Positions 1-11,377 are shown, counted from the first letter of the stretch. The stretch: 64,000 nucleotides of DNA from Grammothele lineata (GCA_002150815.3 NDFF03000116.1:1-64000), one strand, 5' to 3'. A program made the numbers and translations. The notes: generated by a model from the letters alone, not told the origin.

Positions 1-88
1 ATATAGGCAGAAAATAGACGCCGAAAATGCGCATTTAAATGCTTTATTACTAGTACTTTACTTTAGTTGTATTCAAATGAGTAATTTG

Positions 89-720
89 GCTGTATCTCCC
101 TCAGTTTTGAAGATAATGACATGATTCAAGTGGTGTTATACAGCTTCAGATAGCCCCTTTCAACCTGACATATTTGCTTGATGATCACTTACCATATTTG
201 GCCTTCATTGATGCATCAGCAACTAAATTACGCACTTAACTAGTACATACAGTGTGTTACAAACTTATTTTGCTCATATCTCCCTCAATACTTGCTTAAT
301 TGACATGATTCAAAGTGCTACAGGTCACATTTAGCTATGCCTATATGCTAGTAGAGCACTACAGTGGTCTTATTAACAGTACCAAGCATAGAGCATACAA
401 TATGTACGTGCATGCAGTTTGGCAGGGCGCTACTAGGTCAAATGCTGTAACACTATACTAAGTAAAGTTATTGACCTGGTGTTGATGCATATAGAGGTCA
501 TTTGAAGTGCTTATAACAGGCCAGCTTAGTCCCCCATGCTATGACAATGTCTTGGGGATGGATGGCACCAAGTACTTTTGGATAACGCAGATAGGTGCTA
601 GTATGGCACCTATTGGTGCACTATTATAAGGGCGCTTATAGGGTGAAGTGCTATGCAGCCATTACCAGCGCAGTTATTGATATGGTGTTGATGCATATAG
701 AGGTCATTAGAAGTGTATAA
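89..720. repeat. Left arm of a long inverted repeat
   Basis: This AT-rich stretch reads, on the opposite strand, as an imperfect copy of 1835-2460. Matching landmarks are a 'tatctccctcagtttt' block near 95, the 'ccagcttagtcccccatgct' block near 520 and the 'gcagccattaccag' block near 655. Matches continue in order and at similar spacing, interrupted by small indels. No coding potential is seen. It may be one arm of a foldback-type element, or one of two inverted copies of a degenerate non-autonomous transposon. The exact ends were judged by eye. Confidence 0.75.
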
Positions 721-795
721 TAAGTTGTAGTCAAGTCCCCTACTGTATGATAGTGTATAAGGGGTGGATGGCACTAAGTGCATTTGGATGACACA
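460..795. repeat. Two degenerate direct subrepeats in the left arm
   Basis: About 460-590 and 670-795 share a run starting 'gttattga..tggtgttgatgc' and continuing through 'atagaggtcatt', a 'gtccccc/gtcccc' block and 'ggatggatggcac/ggtggatggcac'. The second unit has diverged. The arm therefore contains an internal duplication of roughly 200 bp period. Confidence 0.65.
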
Positions 796-830
796 AAGTA
801 AGCGCTGAAGCCAAGTGAGAAAGGCACGTG

Positions 831-1834
831 ACTTTGCATGCACGCTAAAATCTTGAGAAACCCTAACCCCATGGATTTTCAATCTCCGCTCCAAATAGTA
901 AGTATTTTTTGTATTACCATCAGTGGCTGTGCTTACTGGCGCCTTTCTGAGTGTAAAGTGGTTTCACACTAAGGGTGGACATGGATGGCAGGGATGGCTC
1001 GCTCATAAAAAACGATTATTTGTTCCTCATTAATCGTAAAGAGACTGCCTAGAGGGCGATGGGTGGATAGTATATGCTTATATGCACCTTGGGATAAAAA
1101 CAGAATACTCACTAAATACTTAGTGTGCCTCTTCTTACTAATTTGTCACTCCAAGTAACATGTACGTCGAGGGCAGACGTGATGTCGGTATGCGGGCTGG
1201 CAGGGTCGTGCGGGGGGCATTGAGCGAAGGGCGAGTACATGGACAAGGGTGGGGGATTGGTAGAAACCATACTGCAGCTGCAGAGAGCGAAGGGGCAAGA
1301 GAGCGAGAGTGGGCCAAAGAGACAAAGTCGAAAAAGCCTCGTCTTATGCTCTAAAATTCGAAGCTGCTGCGGAGTCTGAATGAGCAGCCAAATACAGGCA
1401 TCCGCAGCCAAATTCGGTAATTTACTTGATCCGGGCCACCACGGGTGCTCGTTCAGTCAAACATGACTTTTTTTCCAACTCTTTGTTTAAGCTAGGTCCT
1501 CATGCTGAGATTAATGACGGAGTGGCTTAATGTGTGTTCACAATTCCATTACTATGCTAACAGTTCCCGTCACCAGTAAACAGGACCCTCGTTCGGCACA
1601 CGACAACCCATGAGATCAACGGCCCACGAGGTGGCGTGCGCGGAACCGAAAACTTGCGCATGAGACCGATAATGCGTGAGGTGAGCACACTGCCTCGTTT
1701 CGAGCACACTGGTCGCGCACTGATTCCCCATCCCGCACACTGTTGTGTACCCAAACTTCTTCTACACGCTGACCCTACGCAAGGCCGTAGCTCTAGCATT
1801 TTTGCTGATGCAATTACAACTTGTTATACACTTT
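831..1834. other. Spacer between the inverted-repeat arms
   Basis: This spacer is richer in GC than the arms around 1160-1780. It holds only short open frames on both strands with no recognisable product. I see no gene, RNA or transposase in it. Confidence 0.5.
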
Positions 1835-2460
1835 AAATAATCCCTATATGCATTAACACTATGTCAATAAGTGCACTGGTAATGGCTGCATAGCACTTTA
1901 CCCTACTAGTGCCCTAAGTGTAATAATGCACTACTATGTGCTGTACTAGCACCTATCTGTGTCATCCAAATGTTTGGTGTACCATCCACCCCTAAGGCAT
2001 AATCATAGCATGGGGGACTAAGCTGGCCTATAATAAGCTCTTGAAATGATCTCTATGCACATCAACACCAGGTTAATAACTTCACTTATTATAGCGCTAT
2101 AACATTTGGCCTATTAGCACTCTATTAATCTGCATACATGTACATGCTTTATGCTCTATGCTTGATACTGTAAATGAGACCACTGTTGTGCTTTACCAGC
2201 ATATAGCCATGGGTTACTGCAATCTGTGGCACTTTTAATCATGTCAATTGAGTAAGTATTGAGGGAGATATTAGTGAAACAAACATGTTACAAGCTATGA
2301 GCGCTAATTAAAGTGTGTTATTCACTTGCTAATGCACAAATGCAAGCTAAATATTGTAAGTAATACTTAAAAGATTCTCTTGTACTAAAAGGGGCCATCT
2401 TAAGCTCTATAATACAAGTTGAATTATGCCATTACATCTAAAACTGAGGGAGATATAACT
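1835..2460. repeat. Right arm of the long inverted repeat
   Basis: This is the reverse-complement partner of 89-720. Its reverse complement starts with the 'tatctccctcagtttta' block (near 2455) and passes through 'ccagcttagtcccccatgct' (near 2000) and 'gcagccattaccag' (near 1890) in the same order as the left arm. Mismatches and small indels are frequent, so the repeat is old. Confidence 0.75.
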
Positions 2461-2522
2461 TAAACACTGATTTTAGTGGTACAAAAGCAGATTAGTAATA
2501 TTAAAGCGACTATGTGTGCTAT

Positions 2523-2608
2523 TTGGGCACTTTTTAGAACCCCAAGTCTCTCCGCTTAAGCCCTAAGCACAGAGATCAGCCTGATTTGGGGTCCTAAAAA
2601 GCACCCAA
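2523..2608. repeat. Hairpin-forming inverted repeat
   Basis: Bases 2523-2545 and 2586-2608 are reverse complements over 23 bp with three mismatches, around a 40 nt loop. It lies next to a transposon-like reading frame and could be a transposon terminus or a small MITE. No target-site duplication was identified. Confidence 0.7.
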
Positions 2609-2731
2609 AATGCGATAAGATATATAATCAATTGCAAAGTAACATATAAATTAAGCAAGTGATAACTGCAAGGTTAAATATGATATATGTATGCTGCACT
2701 AAGGTTTATTATCCACAATATATAATATAGA

Positions 2732-3196
2732 TTAAGGGATTTGCTTTTTGCTCTTTGCCCCTTGGAGAAGTTTAGTTCTATGCTTAGAAAGTGGAAAGCC
2801 AGTCTGTTTATCCACTTTAGACTTGTTTATATCAGATCTACCAAAACGAGGCCTTCCAATGGCCTTATAGAATCCTGGTGTCACAGCATGTGCATGAGCT
2901 TCTGTGTTACTATGCTCTGCTGCCTCTGACTCCTCCACCTTAACCCACTCAATATCTCCTTTATTAAGCCCTTTTAAAAGGCTTTGAAGTGCCCTTTTGC
3001 CTCCATGAATGTTTTTTGGATGCCCAAATTCAACATCATGGGGCCAGCCTACAAGCTTGACCCTCCTTTTAAGAAACAGCTTGACCAGGTAAGACCTAGC
3101 AGTCCAGCACATTTTGATAACTTTTGTGCACCAACAATTTGTTGGGTGAGCACAGATGCACTGGCGGCATGTTAGAAATTGGTCTAATAAAGACAA
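2732..3196 (-). pseudogene. Transposon-linked reading frame, probably a remnant
   Basis: A 154-codon open frame opens with a cysteine-rich stretch (C-x2-C-x-C, then C-x-C). It continues with a basic segment containing 'LVGWPHDVEFGHPKNI' and a region ending 'GDIEWVKV'. Short frames with an LVGWP...NP...W pattern are common in repetitive agaricomycete DNA near transposons; that is from memory, not a search. It sits in AT-rich repeat DNA, lacks a transposase core and has no visible introns. It is best read as a remnant of a mobile element or of a gene carried by one. An expressed host gene cannot be excluded. Confidence 0.4.
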
Positions 3197-4220
3197 GCAT
3201 CAGACTTGTAAACAATATAGAAATCAATAACAAAACATACTTAAAAGGTGCTGCAATTTTGACCTGATCTTGTCAACAAGCCCATCTGTCACACCCCTTA
3301 CCATCCTCCCTTGGGCCTACTATAAGTGACAGTCAGCCTAATTTGCGGGTAAAGAGACCAATGACTGGTGCTTACGAGAGGTGAGGGGGTTTGGAGGCAG
3401 CTGTGGGTTTTGGAGGGGTCTGAGGGGCGGGCTTATATAGAAGTCCAAGGTTGTGAGACTCCGGAGACCCCGGCCCCAGGGACGTTGCGAGGCCATGGCC
3501 AGGGGTCGCTCAAAGACAAGAGCTCACCGCGCGTACGTCTCGCGTGCAGCCGCGTAGGGCGCGAGGGAGAGCCGAGACGGCGCCGATGGCCAAGAAGCAT
3601 TCGAAACGGCTCGGCGGAGGAGTGAAGGGCGGCGTGTGGAGCGCGCGAAGGGACTGGCGGTGAAGGCGAACGAACCGTCGACGCCGGAGGGGAGGCGGAC
3701 GACGCGGCCGAGGCGCGGCGGGGAGCGGCGGGGACGGCGAGAGCGAGAGCGGCGGAGAACTTCGCGCGGGCAGCAGCAGCAGCAGCGGGGACGGTTGTCG
3801 CTGACGCGTCGCTGTCGGCCGACGCATCGACGGTTGGCGCGCCCCCGTCCTGGCGGTCGCGACGGCGGCGGAAGGGGAGCGGTGTGGGCAGAGACGGCGG
3901 CGGTTGTGCGGACGGAGGCCCGAGGGCGTCGGAGGGAGCGGCGAGGGACCTGGAGGGACATTGTCCAGCATCGCCCAGCATCGCCAGCGTGGCCAGCATC
4001 GCCCCCGGACATTGCCCAGCATTGCCGGCGCGTGGCGAGCGCAAGGCGAGCGCGTTGTGCGCGTCGCTCTCGCCGCAGTCGCCGACCCTCGTCCTCTCTT
4101 CTTCTCCTTCCTCTTGCCTCCATCATCCTTCCACATCCTCGCGCCTGCTTCTCCAGATCGCACTAAGCCCACCTCGCAGCATCCATCCCGCGTCGTCCGT
4201 CGCGCTCTCCAAGACTCGCC
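3197..4220. other. Boundary from AT-rich repeats to GC-rich gene space
   Basis: Base composition changes sharply near 3340. The GC-rich part is long and open in several frames on both strands, but the translations are Arg/Pro/Ser-rich with no family features, as expected of GC-rich DNA. It is probably the promoter and 5' leader of the Skt5-like gene that starts at 4221. Confidence 0.5.
3957..4026. repeat. Short imperfect tandem repeat (CAGCATCGCC type)
   Basis: Variants of 'ccagcatcgcc' and 'gacattgcccagcat' recur five to six times in about 70 bp upstream of the Skt5-like gene. This is probably simple expansion. Confidence 0.6.
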
Positions 4221-6848
4221 ATGGCCGCCCCGCCCGTCCCGCCCCGCCCGTTCGACGACTACGACAGGCCGCCCCGCCGCGACGCCTCCCCGCCCGCGCT
4301 CCCGCCCCTCCCGCCCGGCTTCAAGCTCGACTCGCAGCCGTCGTCCGCGCCCCACTACGAGGACCCGCTCGTCGCGCCTCGCCCGCAGAAGCTGCAGCCT
4401 GACCTTCCGAACAACGTGCGTATCCCCCTCGACCCTCCGCGCCCGTCCCCGTTATGACCGCGAGCCGCGCTCTCTCCTCCCTCTCGCCCGTCGCGATCTC
4501 TCCAGATTTCCCAAACGCTCGACGAACAGGCGTCCCTCCCGTCCGTCCGTCCTCCGCAGCCCTCCGCCGGTCCCTCCTTCAACGCCGCCTTCCCCCAGCC
4601 CGTCTTCAACGCCCCCTACTCGACCCCCTCCGACCCCGCCCTCGGCTTCCCTCCACAACAAGCCCCGACGCTCTCACGCGGCCCTAGTCCCCTGCCCCCG
4701 CCACAGGGCTCGAACTGGACGCCCTGGTCTCCGCCTCCCGCCCAAGGTCCTCCACAAGGCCCTCCACAAGGCGCCATGTCTCCCTCTTTCCCTCTTCCCT
4801 TCACCCCCTCGGCTCCCGGCCCACAGCACCACCACCAAAAGTCCCTCTCCAACTCCTTCGCCGCCATGAACCTCGCCCCTCGCCAGTCTTCCCCGCTTTC
4901 TACTCCTTCCGCAGCCCGCGACGGCCCGCCGTCTTTTACCGCCCCGCTCCCTACGATCGCGATCCTCTCCGTCCAACAATCCGTCGTCCAGCAACCTTCT
5001 GGCGATCCCACCCGCAAGGTCGTCTGGTGCAGAGACGTCCTATCCCTCGTCGATCGCGCCCAACAGCTTCGCAACAACACGAACCCCACCTCCACCGATC
5101 CCGCCGTGGGCCCTGCCCAGATCGATGACCCCGAGCTGCAGAAGCTCGTTAATGTCGCTATCCCCCTCGTTCTCCAGCTCTCCCAGCACGTCCAGGTCCC
5201 CATCCCGCCATACGCTGCCGAAGCCATATACATGCGCGCCATGTGTGCCTCGACAGGCATTTACCCCCAGTTCATCCCGCACGATCCCCGCACGGCCTTT
5301 CGTGACTTTGAGCGTGCCGCCAAAGCGGGCCATCACGCAGCATGGTTCAAGCTCGGACGCGAGTACGAGAACTTCGGCGATATGCAGCACGCGAAGGATT
5401 GTTTCGAACGCGGTGTCAAGCACGGCGTCGAGAGCTGTTTCTACGTACGTCCCCACTCCTTTCCTGTAGCGTACCGCTTCCCCTGACGCCTCTGCCCATA
5501 GCGCCTCGGGATGGCCCATCTCATGGGTCAACTCGGTTTCCCTCCCGATCCGCAGGCTGCGCTTCCGCTCCTCAATCGCGCGGCGACCCTTGCCACAGTG
5601 GACGTCCCCCAACCGGCATATGTCTACGGTCTCCTGCTCCTTGACGAGTTCTCCCACGTATCCATCCCTCCTCATCTCTTCCAACCCTTCCTTACGCCCG
5701 GAGTCACGCCCGCGGAGGAAGCGCGTCGTCATCTCGAACGCGCTGCCTACCTTAATTTCGCCCCCGCGCAGTACAAGCTCGGGCATGCGTACGAGTTTGC
5801 CAGCCCGCCGTTCCCCTTCGATGCGCTCCTTAGCGTTCAATACTACTCGCTTGCGAGCCAACAAGGCGAAATCGAGGCCGACATGGCTCTTAGCAAATGG
5901 TTCCTGTGCGGCGCGGAGGGGGCATTCGACAAGGACGAGGGCCTCGCCTGGACGTTCGCTGAGAAAGCGGCCCACAAGGGCCTCCCCAGCGCGGAATTCG
6001 CGCTCGGTTACTACTCCGAAGTCGGCGTCGGCGGCCCAGTGGACATCGTTAACGCGCGGAGGTGGTACACCAGGGTACGTTGCGTTTCGTCCTATCAATA
6101 GCACGTCTATTCTGATCAGCACCTACCATGCTCATAGGCTGCCGAGCACGGCAACGCCGACGCCGCCGACAGGATCAAGGCACTCTCGCAGCCAACACCG
6201 CAAGCGTTGTCGCGCGAACAGCACGAGAACCTCACCGACACCAAGCTGGTTCGGAAGAGGACTCAGGCTAAGCAACGCTCCGACGCGGTCGGCACCGCAG
6301 CGAGTACAGCCCCCGTTCCTACTGCGCAGCGCACGCAGATTGTCAACAATATCCGCAAGAACTCCATCGGGCCAGGGGCCATCTACGGTGCCGCCGCCGC
6401 GAACACTCCTTCCGGGGCGTCCGGGTATGGCCGCCCGCCAATGACCAGTTCTCCTCCTAGCATGGCCCAAAACGCACCCCTCCCACGCGTCGATGAGTAC
6501 GCCAACGGACACAGGCAGGGATCCGGGCCGCACGCCAGTATGAGTTCACCAGCACCTGCGGGCATGACCCCCCGTCCTCAGCACAGCGGTCCCCGACCAG
6601 GCGGTGGTCCTCAACAAGACCCCAGACGGTACCCTTCAGGCGCTCCCGGCGCTTCGTCGTCTCCCCGCCCCGCGGGAACGCCGCCTTTGCGTCGACCGGG
6701 TGGTCCAGGCTCTCAGCCTCAGCCGCAGGCACCTCCTCAGCAACCGTCGCAGCCATCATCTCGTCCAGCAAAGGGCCCTCAAACCTTTGCTGAGATGGGT
6801 ATCACAACGCAGAAGGTGGAGGATGAGTCAAACTGCGTCGTCATGTGA
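4221..6848 (+). CDS. SKT5: Skt5/Chs4-like chitin synthase regulator (Sel1 repeats, CaaX end)
   Basis: Four exons (4221-4415, 4506-5444, 5502-6074, 6138-6848) join in phase to give 805 residues. The first ~250 residues are Pro/Ser-rich. The middle (~300-570) holds Sel1-type helical repeats, for example 'AAKAGHHAAWFKLGREYE' and 'KAAHKGLPSAEFALGYY'. The tail is Pro/Gly-rich and ends in CVVM, a CaaX box expected to be farnesylated. This layout matches yeast Skt5/Chs4, which activates chitin synthase III at the plasma membrane and has a C-terminal prenylation site. The likely role is control of cell-wall chitin synthesis at tips and septa. Donors are GTGCGT or GTACGT. The start is the first ATG in an open frame fitting exon 1. 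Exon 1 is the least constrained part. Confidence 0.88.
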
Positions 6849-7209
6849 GTTCTCTGAGCTATTGATTATGCTGTCTGGTAAGAAGTCGGAAGAAAGGTTG
6901 GGTAATCTATCGTACACTGTATACCTTGCTTGTCATGGACGGTTTCGGGATACACATCACAATATATAAATTCATGACCGAAGCTAACCTCGTCCCCCAA
7001 ACCCACGATCGACACTAGTGGCGGTCGTGCAGGAGTCTGTGTGAAGGCCTCGTGTTTCGTTGGCAAGGATTGTGTTACTAACGTGACTGTTTGGCTGTTG
7101 ACATCGTCCAGTGAACTGCAAAAACCGTCGTGTTCCGCTTTGTGTTGATACACCAGACGTCGTGAATCGAGCGCAAAGATCTTATACGGTAAATGGGCGA
7201 TCGATAGCA
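6849..7209. other. Convergent 3' intergenic region
   Basis: It separates the ends of the Skt5-like gene (+) and the glycosylase gene (-). It holds only untranslated-type sequence and no recognisable feature. Confidence 0.6.
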
Positions 7210-8255
7210 TTAAGACGAGGTGAAAGATGACAGCAAGTCGTGTATATAAGGGAGGTCTATCGATTCTACGGGGCCGCCCACGGGATCCCACTTTTGGTAT
7301 GCCTCCACGGCCCAACGCCATTTCTGAGATACGATTCAATGAGAACCTGCGTGAATGTACACCCCAGAGCGAGGCGCGCAACTTACGAGATATTTGACCA
7401 GCTCCTTGTCAGTGGGACGGACATGCTTCCACTCCTCACCAGGAGTGCAGAAGATGCGGTACGAATCGAGAGCATATGGCCCGCACCCTGGGACGTGTGA
7501 TACAGGAGTCGGTGGATACCGGACTTGCCGCACGATGGGGTGTCCCTCAGGCGAATGCACAAGAACCGTCGTCTTTCCACGCGAGGGACGCGGTCGGTCC
7601 GGAGAGGGAGGATCGGCGATGAACGTCTGAGAAATATCCACAAGACGTTGCGCGCGCATTTCGCCGAGACCAAGGTCGCGAAGATACTCGAAGAGGACTG
7701 AGAATGGAGCTGCCAGTAAACGGCGTGATCAACATGGGGTCGACACGGACGTTGACTAGACCGACCTTCCGCAAGGGCAGAGGCATCGGGCCACTGTTCC
7801 ATAATATCGAAGAAAACGGGGATGGATTTCTCGCCCGCAGTCTTATTCAGAAGGGTGACAGCGACGAGCACCTTCCAAGGACTCGCGGATACATGTTCTG
7901 AGAAGGCCGTGAGCTATATTCAACGATACTACTTGGCAGGTACATGCAACGCACCCTGGATTAAAATGGGCTTTGCGTAGTAGAGCTCTGTGAGCGCCGC
8001 GACGAAATCGTCGTAGAACGCGATGAAACCAGGATTGCGGAGAAGAGCGTCGACGTCAAGAGGAGGAAGAGGAAAGAAACGGGACCGGGCGGTACACGGT
8101 ATGGGGAGAACAGTGTCCTTCGCGACGTGCTTCTTCGTCCGCCTCACCGAGGACTGGTCGCTTGTTGGCTGCTGGGTAAAGTAGGGCGATTGAATATACG
8201 TCCGCCGCAGCCTGCGTTGGCCTCGTCCGACTGGCGCAGCCGAGTCCCTGGCCAT
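7210..8255 (-). CDS. MBD4-like HhH-GPD DNA glycosylase
   Basis: Four exons (7955-8255, 7766-7897, 7387-7709, 7210-7323) give 289 residues. The core resembles the glycosylase domain of MBD4: 'SPWKVLVAVTLLNKTAG' (~110), 'LFEYLRDLGL', then the helix-hairpin-helix 'VPGCGPYALDSYRIF' with the expected catalytic Asp near 226, and 'VRPTDKELVKYL' before the last exon ('KWRWAVEAYQKWDP'). MBD4 excises thymine or uracil from G:T and G:U mismatches, notably at deaminated CpG. No methyl-CpG-binding domain is present; the first 100 residues are basic and unconserved. Two introns (57 and 56 nt) were placed by matching the domain. The divergent neighbour is the ADH gene. It was called as HhH-GPD rather than EndoIII because no 4Fe-4S cysteine cluster is seen. 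Confidence 0.85.
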
Positions 8256-8592
8256 GCAGAGTCAGATGACCATGTACGGCGGATTCTGCCTCGACGTGAA
8301 CACCCGATGCAGTGTCGAACGTAGACTATGGTACGCCCCAGTGAACAGACACTACCGTCCGGGAAGCTTGTCGGCGGATTGGACGAAAGGCACGGAGGCC
8401 CGAGCCTGGACTTCTGAGGCACCGGCGTGGCTTACGTGAGACCTACGGCACATGCGGGCCGGAACCGGGCCTCTGGGAGATTCATTCTCTCGCTCACTCC
8501 GATTCATGTAGAGCTCGATCGTCCGTCTACGGTCTCACCCGTCCGCCATCGTGCTGCCAGCTGAATCTCACGTCGAGTCACATCCACCAGAG
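8256..8592. promoter_or_regulatory. Divergent promoter region, glycosylase / ADH
   Basis: These 337 bp separate the two start codons, so both core promoters must lie here or overlap. No consensus TATA or CCAAT element stands out. Confidence 0.45.
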
Positions 8593-10248
8593 ATGCAGAA
8601 AGCCGTCCGCTGGTATCCCCCAGCATACGACATTCGTGTAGAACAGGTCCCTATTCCCGAGTGAGCGTCTGTTCACTTCAGCCACCTCTGGCCGCCAAGC
8701 TATTGACTCATAATCTCCTTTGCAAGAATTTTAGATGAAGACGACGCCATCGTAAAGATCAAGGTACGTCGTATACAAACCACTCGCTCATTCTAATCCC
8801 TCTCTCACGTTACGACCCGCAGCTTGCCGGCTTGTGTGGCAGCGACCTCCATATCTATAGGGGTCACGAAGACGTCGATCGCGAGTGCGTACGGTGTCTT
8901 CGGACAACACAATACCATGGCTCATCGTCTACCAACTTAGTCTGATCTGTGGTCACGAGCTCATCGGCGAAGTCGTTGCCCTCGGAGCGAGCTTCCGTCC
9001 CGACGTGACCGGGCGCCCCGAGCTGTACTCAACCCTGCGCGTGGGCGACAAAGTCGTCTCGCCCTTCACCATCTCCTGCGGCGAGTGCCAGTACGCGTCC
9101 ATTTGCTAACGTTTCCTCGTCGCAAGATCCCCTGACCCAGATGTTCCCAGTTTCTGCCGAGTCGGGTTCACCTGCCGCTGCATCCATTCCTGCCTACTCG
9201 GCATCCCGAGCCTTCCGGGCGGACAGGCGCAGTACGTGCGCATCCCCAAGGCTGGCGGCACCCTCTTCAATCTCAGCGCGGCCCAAGTGTCGTCCTCCAA
9301 ATCGGCCAGCAGCGATCTAGCGCAGCTGGCGGACAGCTCTCTTCTCCTGCTCGCGGATATTCTCCCGACAGGCGTCTTCGCGGCCATACAGGCCTTGCAA
9401 CATCCTAAGATCGCGCCGATCTTGACTGGGAAGGCGTACCCACTCAGCGGCTTTGTGCCGGGAGGTACAAACGCATATGGTCAAGCTGCGACGAGCCTAG
9501 AAGCGAGCGACCGAACGCTAACGATCGGCCTCATCGGACTTGGGCCTGTGGGCGTGGTGAGTCCAGCATCATGTTGTCTCGAGGGTTCACGGAGTGAAAC
9601 AATCTACGAGTAGTGCGCTGCGGTCAGCTTGCTTGACATCCTCGCAGGACTTGGCGCGAGCCAGGGGCTGGCGTACCAGATCGTCGCCATCGACCCCCTC
9701 CAGTCCCGCCGGGACAAGATGAAGGCGGTGTACGCGGCCATAGACACCTCGGGGAAGGGTGCCGGACGGTTTGCTGTCGCATCGATCGAAGAGGGGAAGA
9801 CGCTCGCTGCAGAATGGACTGACGGTGCCGGGTGTAACGCCGTCCTGGAGGTGCGTCCGTGATCGCCGCTGGCCGCTGCGATATGCTGTGTTTGCTCAAC
9901 CAGGGGTAGGTCGTCGGTAATAACAGTGCTCTCACCCTCGCGTACGACATCGTGCGCCCGTTCGGAATCGTCAGTTCTGTAGGCGTTCACCAGGAGCCGC
10001 CGCTGCCGTTTACGGGACGGGACGTGTACAACAAGAACGTGTCGTTCGACTTTGGACGCTGCCCCGTACGCGCAATGTTCCCGATTGCGTTGCAGATACT
10101 GCTCAAGCGGCAAGATGTATTCGGAGGCGTCGGAGAGGCGTCGAGCCTCATCGACAAGATTGTGGGCCTTGACGAGGCCAAGGCGGCGTACGAGGACTTT
10201 GACAAGGGCAGATGTGGCAAGGTTCTCTTCGATCCCTGGAAGGCGTGA
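8593..10248 (+). CDS. Zinc-dependent alcohol dehydrogenase (MDR family)
   Basis: Seven exons (8593-8660, 8727-8763, 8823-8884, 8941-9090, 9151-9556, 9614-9850, 9910-10248) give 432 residues. Catalytic-zinc motifs are 'GLCGSDLHIYRGHE' and 'CGHELIGEVV'. The structural-zinc lobe 'SCGECHFCRVGFTC' is restored by splicing the 60 nt intron at 9091-9150. The Rossmann start is 'GLIGLGPVGV' followed by 'VAIDP'. The family is medium-chain dehydrogenases that oxidise alcohols or reduce aldehydes with NAD(P). The Gly-rich loop and a following acidic residue suggest NAD, but the substrate cannot be read from sequence. The protein is longer than the ~350-residue norm, with an insertion around residues 185-215. 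It may be cytosolic; no signal peptide is seen. Confidence 0.88.
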
Positions 10249-10526
10249 CCTATATATAAAATCAGAACTGTGCCTGTCGAACGGTACGGCTATATGTATC
10301 TCAGGGTTCAAAGAGGGCATACATAGCTAGCAGCCAAGGATACGCTCCCAAGGGCCGAGGTCGGCGCCGAAAATAGTGCCGTCCACGATGGCCTGTGATC
10401 GGGCCTCGTACGGTACTCTTACTCACAAGTCCCTGCCAGAATGGAATACGAGGCACGCGTGAAAGTGCTATTATGAGGGGCGTAAGGACACGAGGACAGG
10501 CTATGGCGAGGAGACAAACATCGGAG

Positions 10527-11377
10527 CTACGCGCCGTCACCTCGCCTGAGGCGATTGAACTTTGGGAGCATCTCGCGCAAGTAATCCGCATGCTTGCGGC
10601 GGAGATCCATCTCCTGGACCTTTCCCCGGCCACTCCATATGCGACGCTCGGCGGCCGGGCCGTGAATGACGGTGTACTCGTCGAGCATCTCGTCTTCGGT
10701 GGGCACGACGAGGACGCCGGCGCCGATGACACAGTAAGATGACATGCGGAGGGTGTGGTGTACGCGGGCACGGGTGCAGATGGTGTTGCAGTTGCCAACG
10801 GTGGGAGACTCGACGCCTGCGGGGTAAGGAAGGAAGTGAGCGTTGGCCGAAAGCTAGCTGGAGCAAGAACAGAGGCGAAGAGGGAAGAGACGGGTGCCTC
10901 GGAGGAGAAAGCGGGGCACGACGGGGTCGCCACCGAGGGGGCCGGTCGCGAAGAAGGAGGGGGAAGAGACTGACGGCAACCAATCTCGAACAAGTTGTCG
11001 TCGCCGATGCGCATGACCTCCTTGCGACTGGGAAACGTATGAGTGCAAGAGGAGCGGGCGGACTGAGAAGAGACGGACCGGTTGACGATGATGGCTCCCT
11101 CTTCGATGATGCAGCCCGAACCGATGACGATAGGGCCTGCGATGGCAAATATGGTCGCCTTTGGATGGACGATGGTCCCTGGGACCGGGATGAGCACTAC
11201 AGGCGGAGTGGCGGGGGCGGGGACGACGGTACGGACCTGCGCCGATGGTGATGTCGCCTTTGAGCTCTACATCCTGGCAGACGACGGCCTTTGAGTGGAT
11301 CGTGAACTTGTCTCGTCTGGGACATCGTCAGCGTAGGAGACGGCGTTCGCGGGTCGGAAGGATCACATGGGCGGCAT
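10527..11377 (-). CDS. DCTN6: Dynactin subunit 6 (p27), left-handed beta-helix protein
   Basis: Five exons (11367-11377, 11237-11316, 11079-11178, 10975-11027, 10527-10816) give 177 residues. Hexapeptide-repeat features run through 'VVCQDVELKGDITIGAGTIV', 'ATIFAIAGPIVIG', 'IIEEGAIIVNRRKEVM' and 'IGDDNLFEIGCRVESP', followed by a helical tail ending in 'LPKFNRLRRGDGA'. This is the pattern of dynactin p27/DCTN6. Together with p25 it forms the pointed-end complex of dynactin that links dynein to endosomes. The first exon is 11 nt; an alternative 11 nt exon at 11393-11403 also keeps phase, so the first three residues are uncertain. The 158 nt intron before the last exon is unusually long for this window. 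Confidence 0.87.

Noticed and set aside
3433..4869. Long overlapping open frames on both strands, Arg/Pro/Ser-rich
   Set aside because: They arise from high GC content with few stops; no family motifs, and the + strand Skt5 exons explain the coding part.
5040..6122. 360-codon minus-strand frame
   Set aside because: It is the antisense shadow of the Skt5 Sel1-repeat exons.
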